Source: Leishmania martiniquensis
Taxonomy: Eukaryota; Euglenozoa; Kinetoplastea; Trypanosomatida; Trypanosomatidae
Length of the DNA: 64,000 nt
Assembly (NCBI RefSeq): GCF_017916325.1
Contig: NC_090161.1
Location: 458,501-522,500, forward strand
Direction: 5' to 3'
Shown here: in pieces, positions 49,776 through 58,783 of the stretch
How positions within the stretch are numbered: position 1 is the stretch's first letter
Layout of the letters: the number at the start of each line of letters is the position of its first letter
Made by a program: the position numbers and the translations under genes
The notes under the pieces: generated by a model
The model's input: only the letters and a program-made list of their open reading frames with translations
What the model was told of the DNA's origin: nothing
Database searches by the model: none

Positions 49776-49799
49776 TCCCTCCCCCCGCTCTCTCCGCAG
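49776..49799 (+). promoter_or_regulatory. Putative trans-splice acceptor for membrane protein copy 1
   Basis: CCCTCCCCCCGCTCTCTCCG followed by CAG places AG at 49,798-49,799. No ATG occurs between it and 49,996, giving a leader of about 196 nt. A second AG, in GCTCTGCAG near 49,858, is an alternative. Confidence 0.5.
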
Positions 49800-49995
49800 T
49801 CATCATTCCCCCTTCTCTCCCCACCCCCTCGTCTCCTCGACCGCACCACCGCTCTGCAGCGCGCGCATCCACTCCTGCTCGCCCTCGCCTGCTTTCCTGC
49901 GCCCCTCTCTGCGCTGCCTCGTGAGCTGTTCGGCTGCCGCCTACGTGGTCCGTGGCGCGTACCTCGATACACGACCCATACGGAGTCGGAGCGTC

Positions 49996-51009
49996 ATGGC
50001 CACCGCTACCGACAGCACAAGCTCTGGCCGTCATCAGCGGCGCCTCGGCCACGCCGCAGGGATGTCTCGTGCGTTCCTCTGCGTGTTTGTTGGCCTCCTG
50101 TGCCTCGGCGTGGCGAGCTCCGCTGCATACGACGCCTCCCTGTACCCGATCAACGACTTCGTCCTCGGGTATGTGATGACGGGGCCAAAGCTCATCATGA
50201 TCGTGGATGAAAGGCCGACAAACTTTGACCCATTGGTGTTAACGCGCAACCTATTCGAAATATTTTCGAGATACGATACTGCCATCGCGAACATCAGCTG
50301 TGTGACGGTGGTGGACTGGTGTGCCGTCAACACACCCAATGTCCAATACAACATGTTCTGCCCGTATGGCTCGAAGCACAACGACGACCCGAACTACAAC
50401 TTCGTGTTTGCGCAGGTGGTGCTGTGCGGGTGGGACGGGACGACTACTAAGTATCCAGAGGAATTCAACCTCGAGGAATTCGGGGTACCCAGCGAGCTGG
50501 GGGTAAAGGAGTTCGCTGGCTTGTTCGATGATGACGTGAGAAAGCCGGGCTCTGGGGACATTTACGTCGTGAACTTCACCTCCGGTACGGTCGCCTACGC
50601 TGTGTTCGGCTTTCTGATCGGCATCGTCGTGCTTGCCGCCTTAGTGGTGGCGGTGTGTGTCTGGCTGTGCGGCAGCCGCCATGCCAACCGTAACAAGAGC
50701 ATCGTGGACCGGGCCATCCGCGCCGTGCGCCTCAGCTATGTCGCCACCCTCGCCGGCCGTGATGCGCCGCAGCAGTACCAGCCATACTTGGGCTACCAGT
50801 ACAGCATGTACGACGAAGATCATGAAAACGAGCCTGCTGATCCGAACTCCCCCTACTGGGCGAACTCGCCGGGCGCCGACGGTGATGTTGGAATGGGCAA
50901 CGCCAAAGGCGGTGACTTCTCGCCGCGGGACGGTGACGGCCGCGAAATGAAGGACGTGGACGGCGTGCAGTCGGAAGCGTGGAGCAGCCCACGGTCGAGG
51001 GAGCCGTGA
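49996..51009 (+). CDS. Putative type I surface membrane protein, tandem copy 1
   Basis: A 337-residue protein. The ATG at 49,996 is the first after the acceptor tract; a second in-frame ATG at 50,062 sits right at the hydrophobic signal sequence (MSRAFLCVFVGLLCLGVASS) and is an alternative start. After the signal come an ectodomain of about 150 residues with four cysteines and two N-glycosylation sequons (N99-I-S, N193-F-T), a transmembrane helix at about 199-226 (FGFLIGIVVLAALVVAVCVW), and a cytosolic tail of about 110 residues that is Tyr-rich (YLGYQYSMYDED) and then acidic and Gly/Pro-rich. The tail may carry Tyr-based sorting motifs. I recognise no family. The protein is identical to the second copy. 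Confidence 0.82.
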   Translation: MATATDSTSSGRHQRRLGHAAGMSRAFLCVFVGLLCLGVASSAAYDASLYPINDFVLGYVMTGPKLIMIVDERPTNFDPLVLTRNLFEIFSRYDTAIANISCVTVVDWCAVNTPNVQYNMFCPYGSKHNDDPNYNFVFAQVVLCGWDGTTTKYPEEFNLEEFGVPSELGVKEFAGLFDDDVRKPGSGDIYVVNFTSGTVAYAVFGFLIGIVVLAALVVAVCVWLCGSRHANRNKSIVDRAIRAVRLSYVATLAGRDAPQQYQPYLGYQYSMYDEDHENEPADPNSPYWANSPGADGDVGMGNAKGGDFSPRDGDGREMKDVDGVQSEAWSSPRSREP

Positions 51010-51642
51010 CGCAGACAGGGGAGGGAGCGCCGTGTGCGTGCGCGTGGCTCTCTCCGCTTCCCTCTGTGGGGCCGTGCCGCCGGCTGATGCAGTCCCTACG
51101 GCCGCTTTGCCTCCTGTCGTATTTGCCTCTCCTCCCTCTCCCCCTCCCCGTGCCTGCGCGCCTGTTCTCGTACGCGTCCACGGCCGCTGCCAGGTGTGGC
51201 CGAGTGCGGGTGTGCGTGTGCGTCGCCTGCACGGGCCCCTCCTACTCTCTTTTCCTCTCCCTTACCCTCTCTTCTCGTGCTTTGATCTCAGCCCAGGCGA
51301 GGAGAGGTGCTGAAACGTCGGGGGCGCGAGCGGGAGCGAGGGGGCGACCAGCCCCAGCGCCTCGACCGCGGCTCACGAGGCGGCCGCGGGGGGCTGGTGA
51401 AGGCGGGCAAACGCACAGGTGCGCGGGTGCCGCAGGCGCTCTATGCGCGCTGTGGGCCAAGACCTCGGCGTGCGACTGCGTCCGCGCGTGCCCGAATCCT
51501 CCGTCATCCTCCCGCGGCCTGCCGCCCCCGTGTCCCCGACCCCCGTCTCGTTCCGCGCCCCTCCTCACCCCTCCCCATTAACCCCTCCTCCTTCTCCTTT
51601 TGCACGTCGCTGATAGACTTCGCCTGCGTCTATGCTGTTCCG

Positions 51643-52673
51643 GTTATTTACCCTCAACCCCATTCCCCTCCCCTGCCTTCCCCTCACTGTCTTGTAATCT
51701 TCGCTTCCCTTGGGTTTCCGTTCCGTTTTTCTCTTGTGTTTGTAACGCTGTCTCTGCGCAGCGCTGACTGTGACAGTGTGTCCTCTCCTCCCTTGCGTTC
51801 GCCTCACTGCTCGTGTCGTGGCGGCGGTGGCTGCGATGGTGCTGCTGTAATCGCGCTTCTCGGATGGCGACCGTGCGGGGCACGTCGTCTTCTGTGTGCG
51901 CGCCTGCCTTCTCCGTTCCGACGCCCGCATGTGCGTGGGCTCGTCTAGCTGTGATCCCCCGGAGGCGGGGGAGGCGGGGAGGCGGGGGCGCGACGGAGAG
52001 TGGTGGGACCTTGACTACGTATGGGCGTGCCCTCGCCCCCTCTCCCCACTGCCTCTCGCTCTCTCCCTCTCTGTCTGTCCGTATGCGCACGCATGCGTGT
52101 GCGGACCTGTCACAGCGGCTGCTGCGTGGCCGCATCTCTGTAGGGCTGTCTGTGTTTGCGTCGGGCCATGTGGACGCGCGACGTGAGTGCATACGGGAAG
52201 CAGCAGACGAAAGCGAAGTAGGTGTTGAGGGGTGCGTCGCTGGAGCTTGGGAGACCGCACGCCTCGTCCGCGTCCCTGGGCCTCTCTCCTACGGGCCCTG
52301 GCGCGCTTCGGTGATGAGCGGGGAGGTGCGTTGCCCTTCTCACGAGTGTGTGCTCTCTGCGACGTCGCGTGTGCCTGCCTTTCGTGCAGCGCACTCGTCA
52401 TTGTGTGCGTCCGTGCCTGTGCTTGCCGATCTCGCTCGCCAGCCCCCGCCCTCGCCTCCCCTTCCGCACACGCACACACACACACGCACACCGTCTCTCA
52501 CTAGCACAGCGTCTGTCTGTATACCTGCGCGCATGCGCACACATTCGCACACGGAGGCATCTCTTTCGCGCGCTGTGTGTAGACGAGGTGTGATTTTGTG
52601 CAGCAGCGAGTCCCTTACAGCGCACGCACGAGCGCCGGCACGCGCCTCCGTCTTTCCTGTCTGTTGCCCCTTC
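51643..52673. repeat. Direct repeat R, copy 2 (1031 bp)
   Basis: The middle copy. It is shorter by single bases in many homopolymers where copies 1 and 3 agree, for example T5 at 51,726-51,730 against T6 in both others. Confidence 0.9.
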
Positions 52674-53562
52674 TCCCCCACCCCATTCCTCTGCGCTGCT
52701 TGCGCGCACCCCCACTGTCTACCGCTTCCGCTGCTGTCGCTTGCAGGCACGGCTGCGGCGGCGCTAAGCCCCTTTATGCCTGCGCTCGCGCTGTCCCTCT
52801 CGCGCGTAGGGCGGGCTTTTCCTCTCCCTCTCCCGCGCCGCTGCAGCGCGGAGCACGCCCAGGCACGCTCCACCCTGCATGTGTCCCGGCGGTGGCAGCC
52901 CGCTCGCCCGCGCGCGATGAAGCGAGCGGGGGCGCGTATGCTGCGGTGCCGTGGGATGGGCGCCCTGCCAAAGACGCCAGCGATATGCCTTGCGCCTGCG
53001 ACGCTCACTGAGGGCGCGGACGCGAAGGCTGCGGACGGCCCCCGGTGCCGTGGTTCTCACGGACGCTGGCCGACCGAGCACTCGCTCGACGGCGCCGGCC
53101 TCTTCGTACCGGGTGGCAGGGGCGGCGTGTGCCTGCTGGGACGCGCGTTTCGCCCGCCTTTCGTGGTCGCCTGCCGGGCTGGCGCACGGTGCAGCAGCGG
53201 GAGTTTTGTTCGCCGTGGGTGCCCGCCTCGCCCTCGACCGCACCCGCCGACGGTGGGTGTGCGCACTGCGTCACGACAGCAGCGTGGCCGCTCCCGCCCT
53301 TGTCGGGACGGACATGCGCGTGTAGGGGCGTCTCAGCAGAGCCCACGGGTCGCTGACGTCTTGCCGGGGTGAAAGAACGTACTCAGGATAGCGCCGACCG
53401 GGTGCGCGCGGCGCGGATTCGGACGCGCTGTGTCGGCAGGCGCGAGATGAGCGCAGGTCGCGCCATAGCCCTGCCGCCGCCAACGCATCGACCGCAGCGG
53501 TGCCTCGTCTCCACCAAGCCGGCAGCGGCGAGCCCCCGGCACAAGGGCAGGCTCTGTATGTG

Positions 53563-53586
53563 TCCCTCCCCCCGCTCTCTCCGCAG
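53563..53586 (+). promoter_or_regulatory. Putative trans-splice acceptor for membrane protein copy 2
   Basis: Exact counterpart of the tract at 49,776-49,799, with AG at 53,585-53,586. Confidence 0.5.
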
Positions 53587-53782
53587 TCATCATTCCCCCT
53601 TCTCTCCCCACCCCCTCGTCTCCTCGACCGCACCACCGCTCTGCAGCGCGCGCATCCACTCCTGCTCGCCCTCGCCTGCTTTCCTGCGCCCCTCTCTGCG
53701 CTGCCTCGTGAGCTGTTCGGCTGCCGCCTACGTGGTCCGTGGCGCGTACCTCGATACACGACCCATACGGAGTCGGAGCGTC

Positions 53783-54796
53783 ATGGCCACCGCTACCGAC
53801 AGCACAAGCTCTGGCCGTCATCAGCGGCGCCTCGGCCACGCCGCAGGGATGTCTCGTGCGTTCCTCTGCGTGTTTGTTGGCCTCCTGTGCCTCGGCGTGG
53901 CGAGCTCCGCTGCATACGACGCCTCCCTGTACCCGATCAACGACTTCGTCCTCGGGTATGTGATGACGGGGCCAAAGCTCATCATGATCGTGGATGAAAG
54001 GCCGACAAACTTTGACCCATTGGTGTTAACGCGCAACCTATTCGAAATATTTTCGAGATACGATACTGCCATCGCGAACATCAGCTGTGTGACGGTGGTG
54101 GACTGGTGTGCCGTCAACACACCCAATGTCCAATACAACATGTTCTGCCCGTATGGCTCGAAGCACAACGACGACCCGAACTACAACTTCGTGTTTGCGC
54201 AGGTGGTGCTGTGCGGGTGGGACGGGACGACTACTAAGTATCCAGAGGAATTCAACCTCGAGGAATTCGGGGTACCCAGCGAGCTGGGGGTAAAGGAGTT
54301 CGCTGGCTTGTTCGATGATGACGTGAGAAAGCCGGGCTCTGGGGACATTTACGTCGTGAACTTCACCTCCGGTACGGTCGCCTACGCTGTGTTCGGCTTT
54401 CTGATCGGCATCGTCGTGCTTGCCGCCTTAGTGGTGGCGGTGTGTGTCTGGCTGTGCGGCAGCCGCCATGCCAACCGTAACAAGAGCATCGTGGACCGGG
54501 CCATCCGCGCCGTGCGCCTCAGCTATGTCGCCACCCTCGCCGGCCGTGATGCGCCGCAGCAGTACCAGCCATACTTGGGCTACCAGTACAGCATGTACGA
54601 CGAAGATCATGAAAACGAGCCTGCTGATCCGAACTCCCCCTACTGGGCGAACTCGCCGGGCGCCGACGGTGATGTTGGAATGGGCAACGCCAAAGGCGGT
54701 GACTTCTCGCCGCGGGACGGTGACGGCCGCGAAATGAAGGACGTGGACGGCGTGCAGTCGGAAGCGTGGAGCAGCCCACGGTCGAGGGAGCCGTGA
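53783..54796 (+). CDS. Putative type I surface membrane protein, tandem copy 2
   Basis: Encodes the same 337 residues as the gene at 49,996, with no amino-acid difference: signal sequence, four-cysteine glycosylatable ectodomain, one transmembrane helix and a Tyr-rich then acidic tail. The alternative start corresponding to 50,062 is at 53,849. Identity at both protein and DNA level points to a recent duplication or ongoing gene conversion. In trypanosomatids tandem copies raise expression, as transcription is not individually controlled. Family unknown. Confidence 0.82.
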   Translation: MATATDSTSSGRHQRRLGHAAGMSRAFLCVFVGLLCLGVASSAAYDASLYPINDFVLGYVMTGPKLIMIVDERPTNFDPLVLTRNLFEIFSRYDTAIANISCVTVVDWCAVNTPNVQYNMFCPYGSKHNDDPNYNFVFAQVVLCGWDGTTTKYPEEFNLEEFGVPSELGVKEFAGLFDDDVRKPGSGDIYVVNFTSGTVAYAVFGFLIGIVVLAALVVAVCVWLCGSRHANRNKSIVDRAIRAVRLSYVATLAGRDAPQQYQPYLGYQYSMYDEDHENEPADPNSPYWANSPGADGDVGMGNAKGGDFSPRDGDGREMKDVDGVQSEAWSSPRSREP

Positions 54797-56491
54797 CGCA
54801 GACAGGGAGGGAGCGCCGTGTGCGTGCGCGTGGCTCTCTCCGCTTCCCTCTGTGGGGCCGTGCCGCCGGCTGATGCAGTCCCTACGGCCGCTTTGCCTCC
54901 TGTCGTATTTGCCTCTCCTCCCTCTCCCCCTCCCCGTGCCTGCGCGCCTGTTCTCGTACGCGTCCACGGCCGCTGCCAGGTGTGGCCGAGTGCGGGTGTG
55001 CGTGTGCGTCGCCTGCACGGGCCCCTCCTACTCTCTTTTCCTCTCCCTTACCCTCTCTTCTCGTGCTTTGATCTCAGCCCAGGCGAGGAGAGGTGCTGAA
55101 ACGTCGGGGGCGCGAGCGGGAGCGAGGGGGCGACCAGCCCCAGCGCCTCGACCGCGGCTCACGAGGCGGCCGCGGGGGGCTGGTGAAGGCGGGCAAACGC
55201 ACAGGTGCGCGGGTGCCGCAGGCGCTCTATGCGCGCTGTGGGCCAAGACCTCGGCGTGCGACTGCGTCCGCGCGTGCCCGAGTCCTCCGTCATCCTCCCG
55301 CGGCCTGCCGCCCCCGTGTCCCCGACCCCGTCTCGTTCCGCGCCCCTCCTCACCCCTCCCCATTAACCCCTCCTCCTTCTCCTTTTGCACGTCGCTGATA
55401 GACTTCGCCTGCGTCTATGCTGTTCCGGTTATTTACCCTCAACCCCATTCCCCTCCCCCTGCCTTCCCCCTCACTGTCTTGTAATCTTCGCTTCCCTTGG
55501 GTTTCCGTTCCGTTTTTTCTCTTGTGTTTGTAACGCTGTCTCTGCGCAGCGCTGACTGTGACAGTGTGTCCTCTCCTCCCTTGCGTTCGCCTCACTGCTC
55601 GTGTCGTGGCGGCGGTGGCTGCGATGGTGCTGCTGTAATCGCGCTTCTCGGATGGCGACCGTGCGGGGCACGTCGTCTTCTGTGTGCGCGCCTGCCTTCT
55701 CCGTTCCGACGCCCGCATGTGCGTGGGCTCGTCTAGCTGTGATCCCCCGGAGGCGGGGGAGGCGGGGGGCGCGACGGAGAGTGGTGGGACCTTGACTACG
55801 TATGGGCGTGCCCTCGCCCCCTCTCCCCACTGCCTCTCGCTCTCTCCCTCTCTGTCTGTCCGTATGCGCACGCATGCGTGTGCGGACCTGTCACAGCGGC
55901 TGCTGCGTGGCCGCATCTCTGTAGGGCTGTCTGTGTTTGCGTCGGGCCATGTGGACGCGCGACGTGAGTGCATACGGGAAGCAGCAGACGAAAGCGAAGT
56001 AGGTGTTGAGGGGTGCGTCGCTGGAGCTTGGGAGACCGCACGCCTCGTCCGCGTCCCTGGGCCTCTCTCCTACGGGCCCTGGCGCGCTTCGGTGATGAGC
56101 GGGGGAGGTGCGTTGCCCTTCTCACGAGTGTGTGCTCTCTGCGACGTCGCGTGTGCCTGCCTTTCGTGCAGCGCACTCGTCATTGTGTGCGTCCGTGCCT
56201 GTGCTTGCCGATCTCGCTCGCCAGCCCCCCGCCCTCGCCTCCCCCTTCCGCACACGCACACACACACACGCACACCGTCTCTCACTAGCACAGCGTCTGT
56301 CTGTATACCTGCGCGCATGCGCACACATTCGCACACGGAGGCATCTCTTTCGCGCGCTGTGTGTAGACGAGGTGTGATTTTGTGCAGCAGCGAGTCCCTT
56401 ACAGCGCACGCACGAGCGCCGGCACGCGCCTCCGTCTTTCCTGTCTGTTGCCCCTTCGCTTCCGCTCTCCTCGAAATCTGCCGGCGTAGTC
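54797..56491. other. Spacer after copy 2, made of repeat sequence
   Basis: The downstream region of unit 2 followed by the third, partial repeat. Only about 34 bp (56,458-56,491) separate the end of repeat R copy 3 from the next ATG, so that gene's leader and splice signals lie in repeat-derived DNA. Confidence 0.7.
55428..56457. repeat. Direct repeat R, copy 3 (1030 bp, truncated unit)
   Basis: Matches R copy 1 except for one fewer 9-bp GGCGGGGGA unit. Identity ends after GTTGCCCCTTC. The following GCTTCCGCT also occurs 60 bp further on in units 1 and 2 (near 48,942), so the break may have used short homology. Confidence 0.9.
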
Positions 56492-58783
56492 ATGGGCAGT
56501 GTCTGCTCCTCTGGCGAGGATGCGCGGCACCGCCGTGAGAATCGGAAGAATCGAATCAACCCCACGGAGACGTACGACAACTGGCAGCAAAAGATGCTGC
56601 TGGATATCGGCGCCGACCCGCTTGCTGTCATCCGGGACTTTCCACGGATGAATGTGTTTGTACACAGCGATACGTGTCTAAGCTTCTCGCAGAGTCGCGG
56701 CAGCCCCATCTCTGTCAACGGGGTGGCGGTGTCGAGGATTAGTCGTCAGGCTCTAGAGAGGCCACGACCACAGTCGCCTCTAAACCCACTTGCCCGCGGG
56801 CATAGCAGCCAGCCATTTGTGTACGTAGACGGAGGCGCGATGGAGCGCGATGGCTCTGGTATAAGGTATATAGAAGCAGAGTCGACGCAGCACCTGCATC
56901 GTCTTGGGCGCATGGAGAAGGGGAGCAGCGCATCCCCGCGAGGAGTCCGATTGGCCGGTGCTTGCGATAGCGTCGGTGTCGCATGGGCCCCATCGATGAC
57001 GACACCGTTGCCGCAGCCTCATTCCGAGACCCACCTGGTGGCTCGAGGCGACACCGAGGGCCCGCACCCCACAACTCAAGAGGCATTTTGTGACGACGAC
57101 GCCTTTGGGGCTCGCATGCGGCGCGTTCGAGAGGTGGTGCTGCTGCTGTCAGAGCTGTGTGACGAGCGTGCGACGTTCGGCGCCGCCTTCGCGAGCGCCT
57201 GGGACCGTCTGGTCGCGCACAGCAGAGGTGGCAACAGCCGCAGCAACAGACAGGACAGCGACGCGGGCGGCGAGTCCGCCGTGGGGTCGTTACAAGATGG
57301 GCGCCCGCCGCTCTCTTTCAAAAAAGTGCAGAATTGCTCTATCTCGCTTGACGTGCATCAAGTCCTGTTAAATGCCTGCATGGATAGTGGCATGCTAGTG
57401 CTGTTGGATGACGCTGCCCTCGCACCGACCCTCGAGCCCTCACTGTTGTGCACCGCTCAGTCACGGGTGGGTGCGAGCGTTCCGTCGCCCATGTCGCTGC
57501 GGTCCGGCACACTACCAGGGCTGGTGAACCGCACTCCTCAGCCACACTCGTTGAGCCCATCAGTACTCCACGAGGGCCTGTCAAGCACAGCGACTAGGCT
57601 CATATCTGGCAGGGAAATAGGCCCGAATTACGGCGCTGCCGGCAGTACCGGCACACCGAGTGGCCCTGCATATATGACACGCACTGGTCGTAGTGCCCCC
57701 CTACAGACTACCCCTTGCTCGGCCGCCGCGCTCGTCACAACGCCAGGCCGCTATGTTGTGCGCAGCGCCACCTTTCATCTGATGCAGTTCACCACTCAGG
57801 GGGTAATGTTCCTCCCGGTGCAGCGGCTGAAGCACGTGCTGTGGATGCCGTGGGCTTCGCACATGCAAGACGTGGCGTGGTCGATCCACTTTTACGTAAA
57901 GGAAGCGACGCCGGAGGATGTGCTGGCACGCCAGCAGCACCAACTCAACATGCGGTGCAACACCTCGGCGTCCCTGCAATTGCCGCACCCGGACTCGTGG
58001 GCGGCTGGGGCGGATGGTCACCAAGACTCGCTCTCGGAGACTCCAGCGTCGACTTGCGGCACTGCCGACGCGGATGGGTGGAAGCTGCCTCCTCTCACTG
58101 GCGTCGATGCGAGCCCAGAGGGAGGGTACAATACCTGTAGCGCAGGTGGTGGCGACAGTGGGCGCCACAGCAAGGTCATAGTGATCCAGCATGTGCAAAC
58201 AGGTCGGCACTACGTGGCGAAAGGAAAGCTCAAAACAACTCCGCGCTATGAGCTGGAGTGGGTGTGCACCATTCATCTTGACAAAGACGCCCTGCTGAAG
58301 ATGTTTGCACCGCACCAGGGGTGTAGCGTCGCTGCGAAGAATGCAGCAGCCGCACCGCTTGTGGCGTGGGATATGGCCGCTGGGGTTGTCTCTGCAGCTT
58401 CGCATCGGCGTAAGCGCCTGAGCGATGGCGAAGAAGCTGAGACTACGTGCGTGAACGCGCCCTCCGCAGACACGAAGTCAGACAGCGTTGGCGAAGCGGC
58501 ACTCTCACGCAGCCCTGTGTCGGGTCCAGATGCTGCTCTTTACCCCTCACCGCTCGCCGTGGATGTTGGCGTGCGCACCGTGCAGCCGCAGCAGAAGCCG
58601 CGCGAGGTGTTGCAAGCTGCTATCGAAGTCGTCACCGCCCGTTTGGAAAAGCCGCCGCATAAGCTCTGCATGGCCTCCTCCACATGGCGCAAGCGCAAGG
58701 AGGAGCTTGACTACGTGCTAAAGCAGCAGTACAAAGTGCAGCTGGAGCAGGTGGATAGGTTGCCCATGAAGATGCTGTACTGA
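56492..58783 (+). CDS. Putatively myristoylated and palmitoylated protein of unknown function
   Basis: A 763-residue protein. The N-terminus MGSVCSSG has Gly2 and Ser6 for myristoylation and Cys5 for palmitoylation, as in flagellar or plasma-membrane proteins of these organisms. Residues about 55-190 and 270-400 are low complexity. A folded core is likely at about 410-500 (RYVVRSATFHLMQFTTQG, LKHVLWMPWASHMQDVAWSI, HFYVKEATPEDVLARQQ) and about 560-610 (KVIVIQHVQTGRHYVAKGKL, YELEWVCTIHLDKDALLKMF), and a charged helix ends the protein (TWRKRKEELDYVLKQQYKVQ). I do not recognise a family. The core could be a beta-rich domain interrupted by a long insert. Its 5' leader lies in the partial tandem repeat. 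Confidence 0.83.
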   Translation: MGSVCSSGEDARHRRENRKNRINPTETYDNWQQKMLLDIGADPLAVIRDFPRMNVFVHSDTCLSFSQSRGSPISVNGVAVSRISRQALERPRPQSPLNPLARGHSSQPFVYVDGGAMERDGSGIRYIEAESTQHLHRLGRMEKGSSASPRGVRLAGACDSVGVAWAPSMTTPLPQPHSETHLVARGDTEGPHPTTQEAFCDDDAFGARMRRVREVVLLLSELCDERATFGAAFASAWDRLVAHSRGGNSRSNRQDSDAGGESAVGSLQDGRPPLSFKKVQNCSISLDVHQVLLNACMDSGMLVLLDDAALAPTLEPSLLCTAQSRVGASVPSPMSLRSGTLPGLVNRTPQPHSLSPSVLHEGLSSTATRLISGREIGPNYGAAGSTGTPSGPAYMTRTGRSAPLQTTPCSAAALVTTPGRYVVRSATFHLMQFTTQGVMFLPVQRLKHVLWMPWASHMQDVAWSIHFYVKEATPEDVLARQQHQLNMRCNTSASLQLPHPDSWAAGADGHQDSLSETPASTCGTADADGWKLPPLTGVDASPEGGYNTCSAGGGDSGRHSKVIVIQHVQTGRHYVAKGKLKTTPRYELEWVCTIHLDKDALLKMFAPHQGCSVAAKNAAAAPLVAWDMAAGVVSAASHRRKRLSDGEEAETTCVNAPSADTKSDSVGEAALSRSPVSGPDAALYPSPLAVDVGVRTVQPQQKPREVLQAAIEVVTARLEKPPHKLCMASSTWRKRKEELDYVLKQQYKVQLEQVDRLPMKMLY

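Larger units (their letters stand above)
47847..51642. repeat. Tandem repeat unit 1 (about 3.8 kb)
   Basis: The sequence from 47,847 recurs nearly unchanged at 51,643. The unit includes a 1.04 kb leading segment, a further 1.1 kb upstream region, and one membrane protein gene with its downstream region. Left of 47,847 similarity to the other units continues but is clearly diverged back to about 47,776. Confidence 0.92.
51010..53782. other. Spacer between the two membrane protein copies
   Basis: About 2.8 kb made of the downstream region of copy 1, direct repeat R copy 2 and the upstream region of copy 2. A 519-codon frame at 51,813-53,372 exists only because of small indels; the equivalent frame in unit 1 is broken, so it is not taken as a gene. 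Confidence 0.7.
51643..55427. repeat. Tandem repeat unit 2 (about 3.8 kb)
   Basis: A near-identical copy of 47,847-51,642, with the second membrane protein gene. The coding part matches unit 1 at a fixed offset of 3787 nt. Differences are almost all one-base changes in G, C or T runs, plus a few substitutions (for example C to T at the position matching 48,978, and A to G in the 3' spacer). Confidence 0.92.

Noticed and set aside
51813..53372. 519-codon frame in repeat unit 2
   Set aside because: The same region of unit 1 is frame-broken by one-base run-length differences (frame closes at 49,224). Content is low complexity in its first half. It is probably created by shortened homopolymers.
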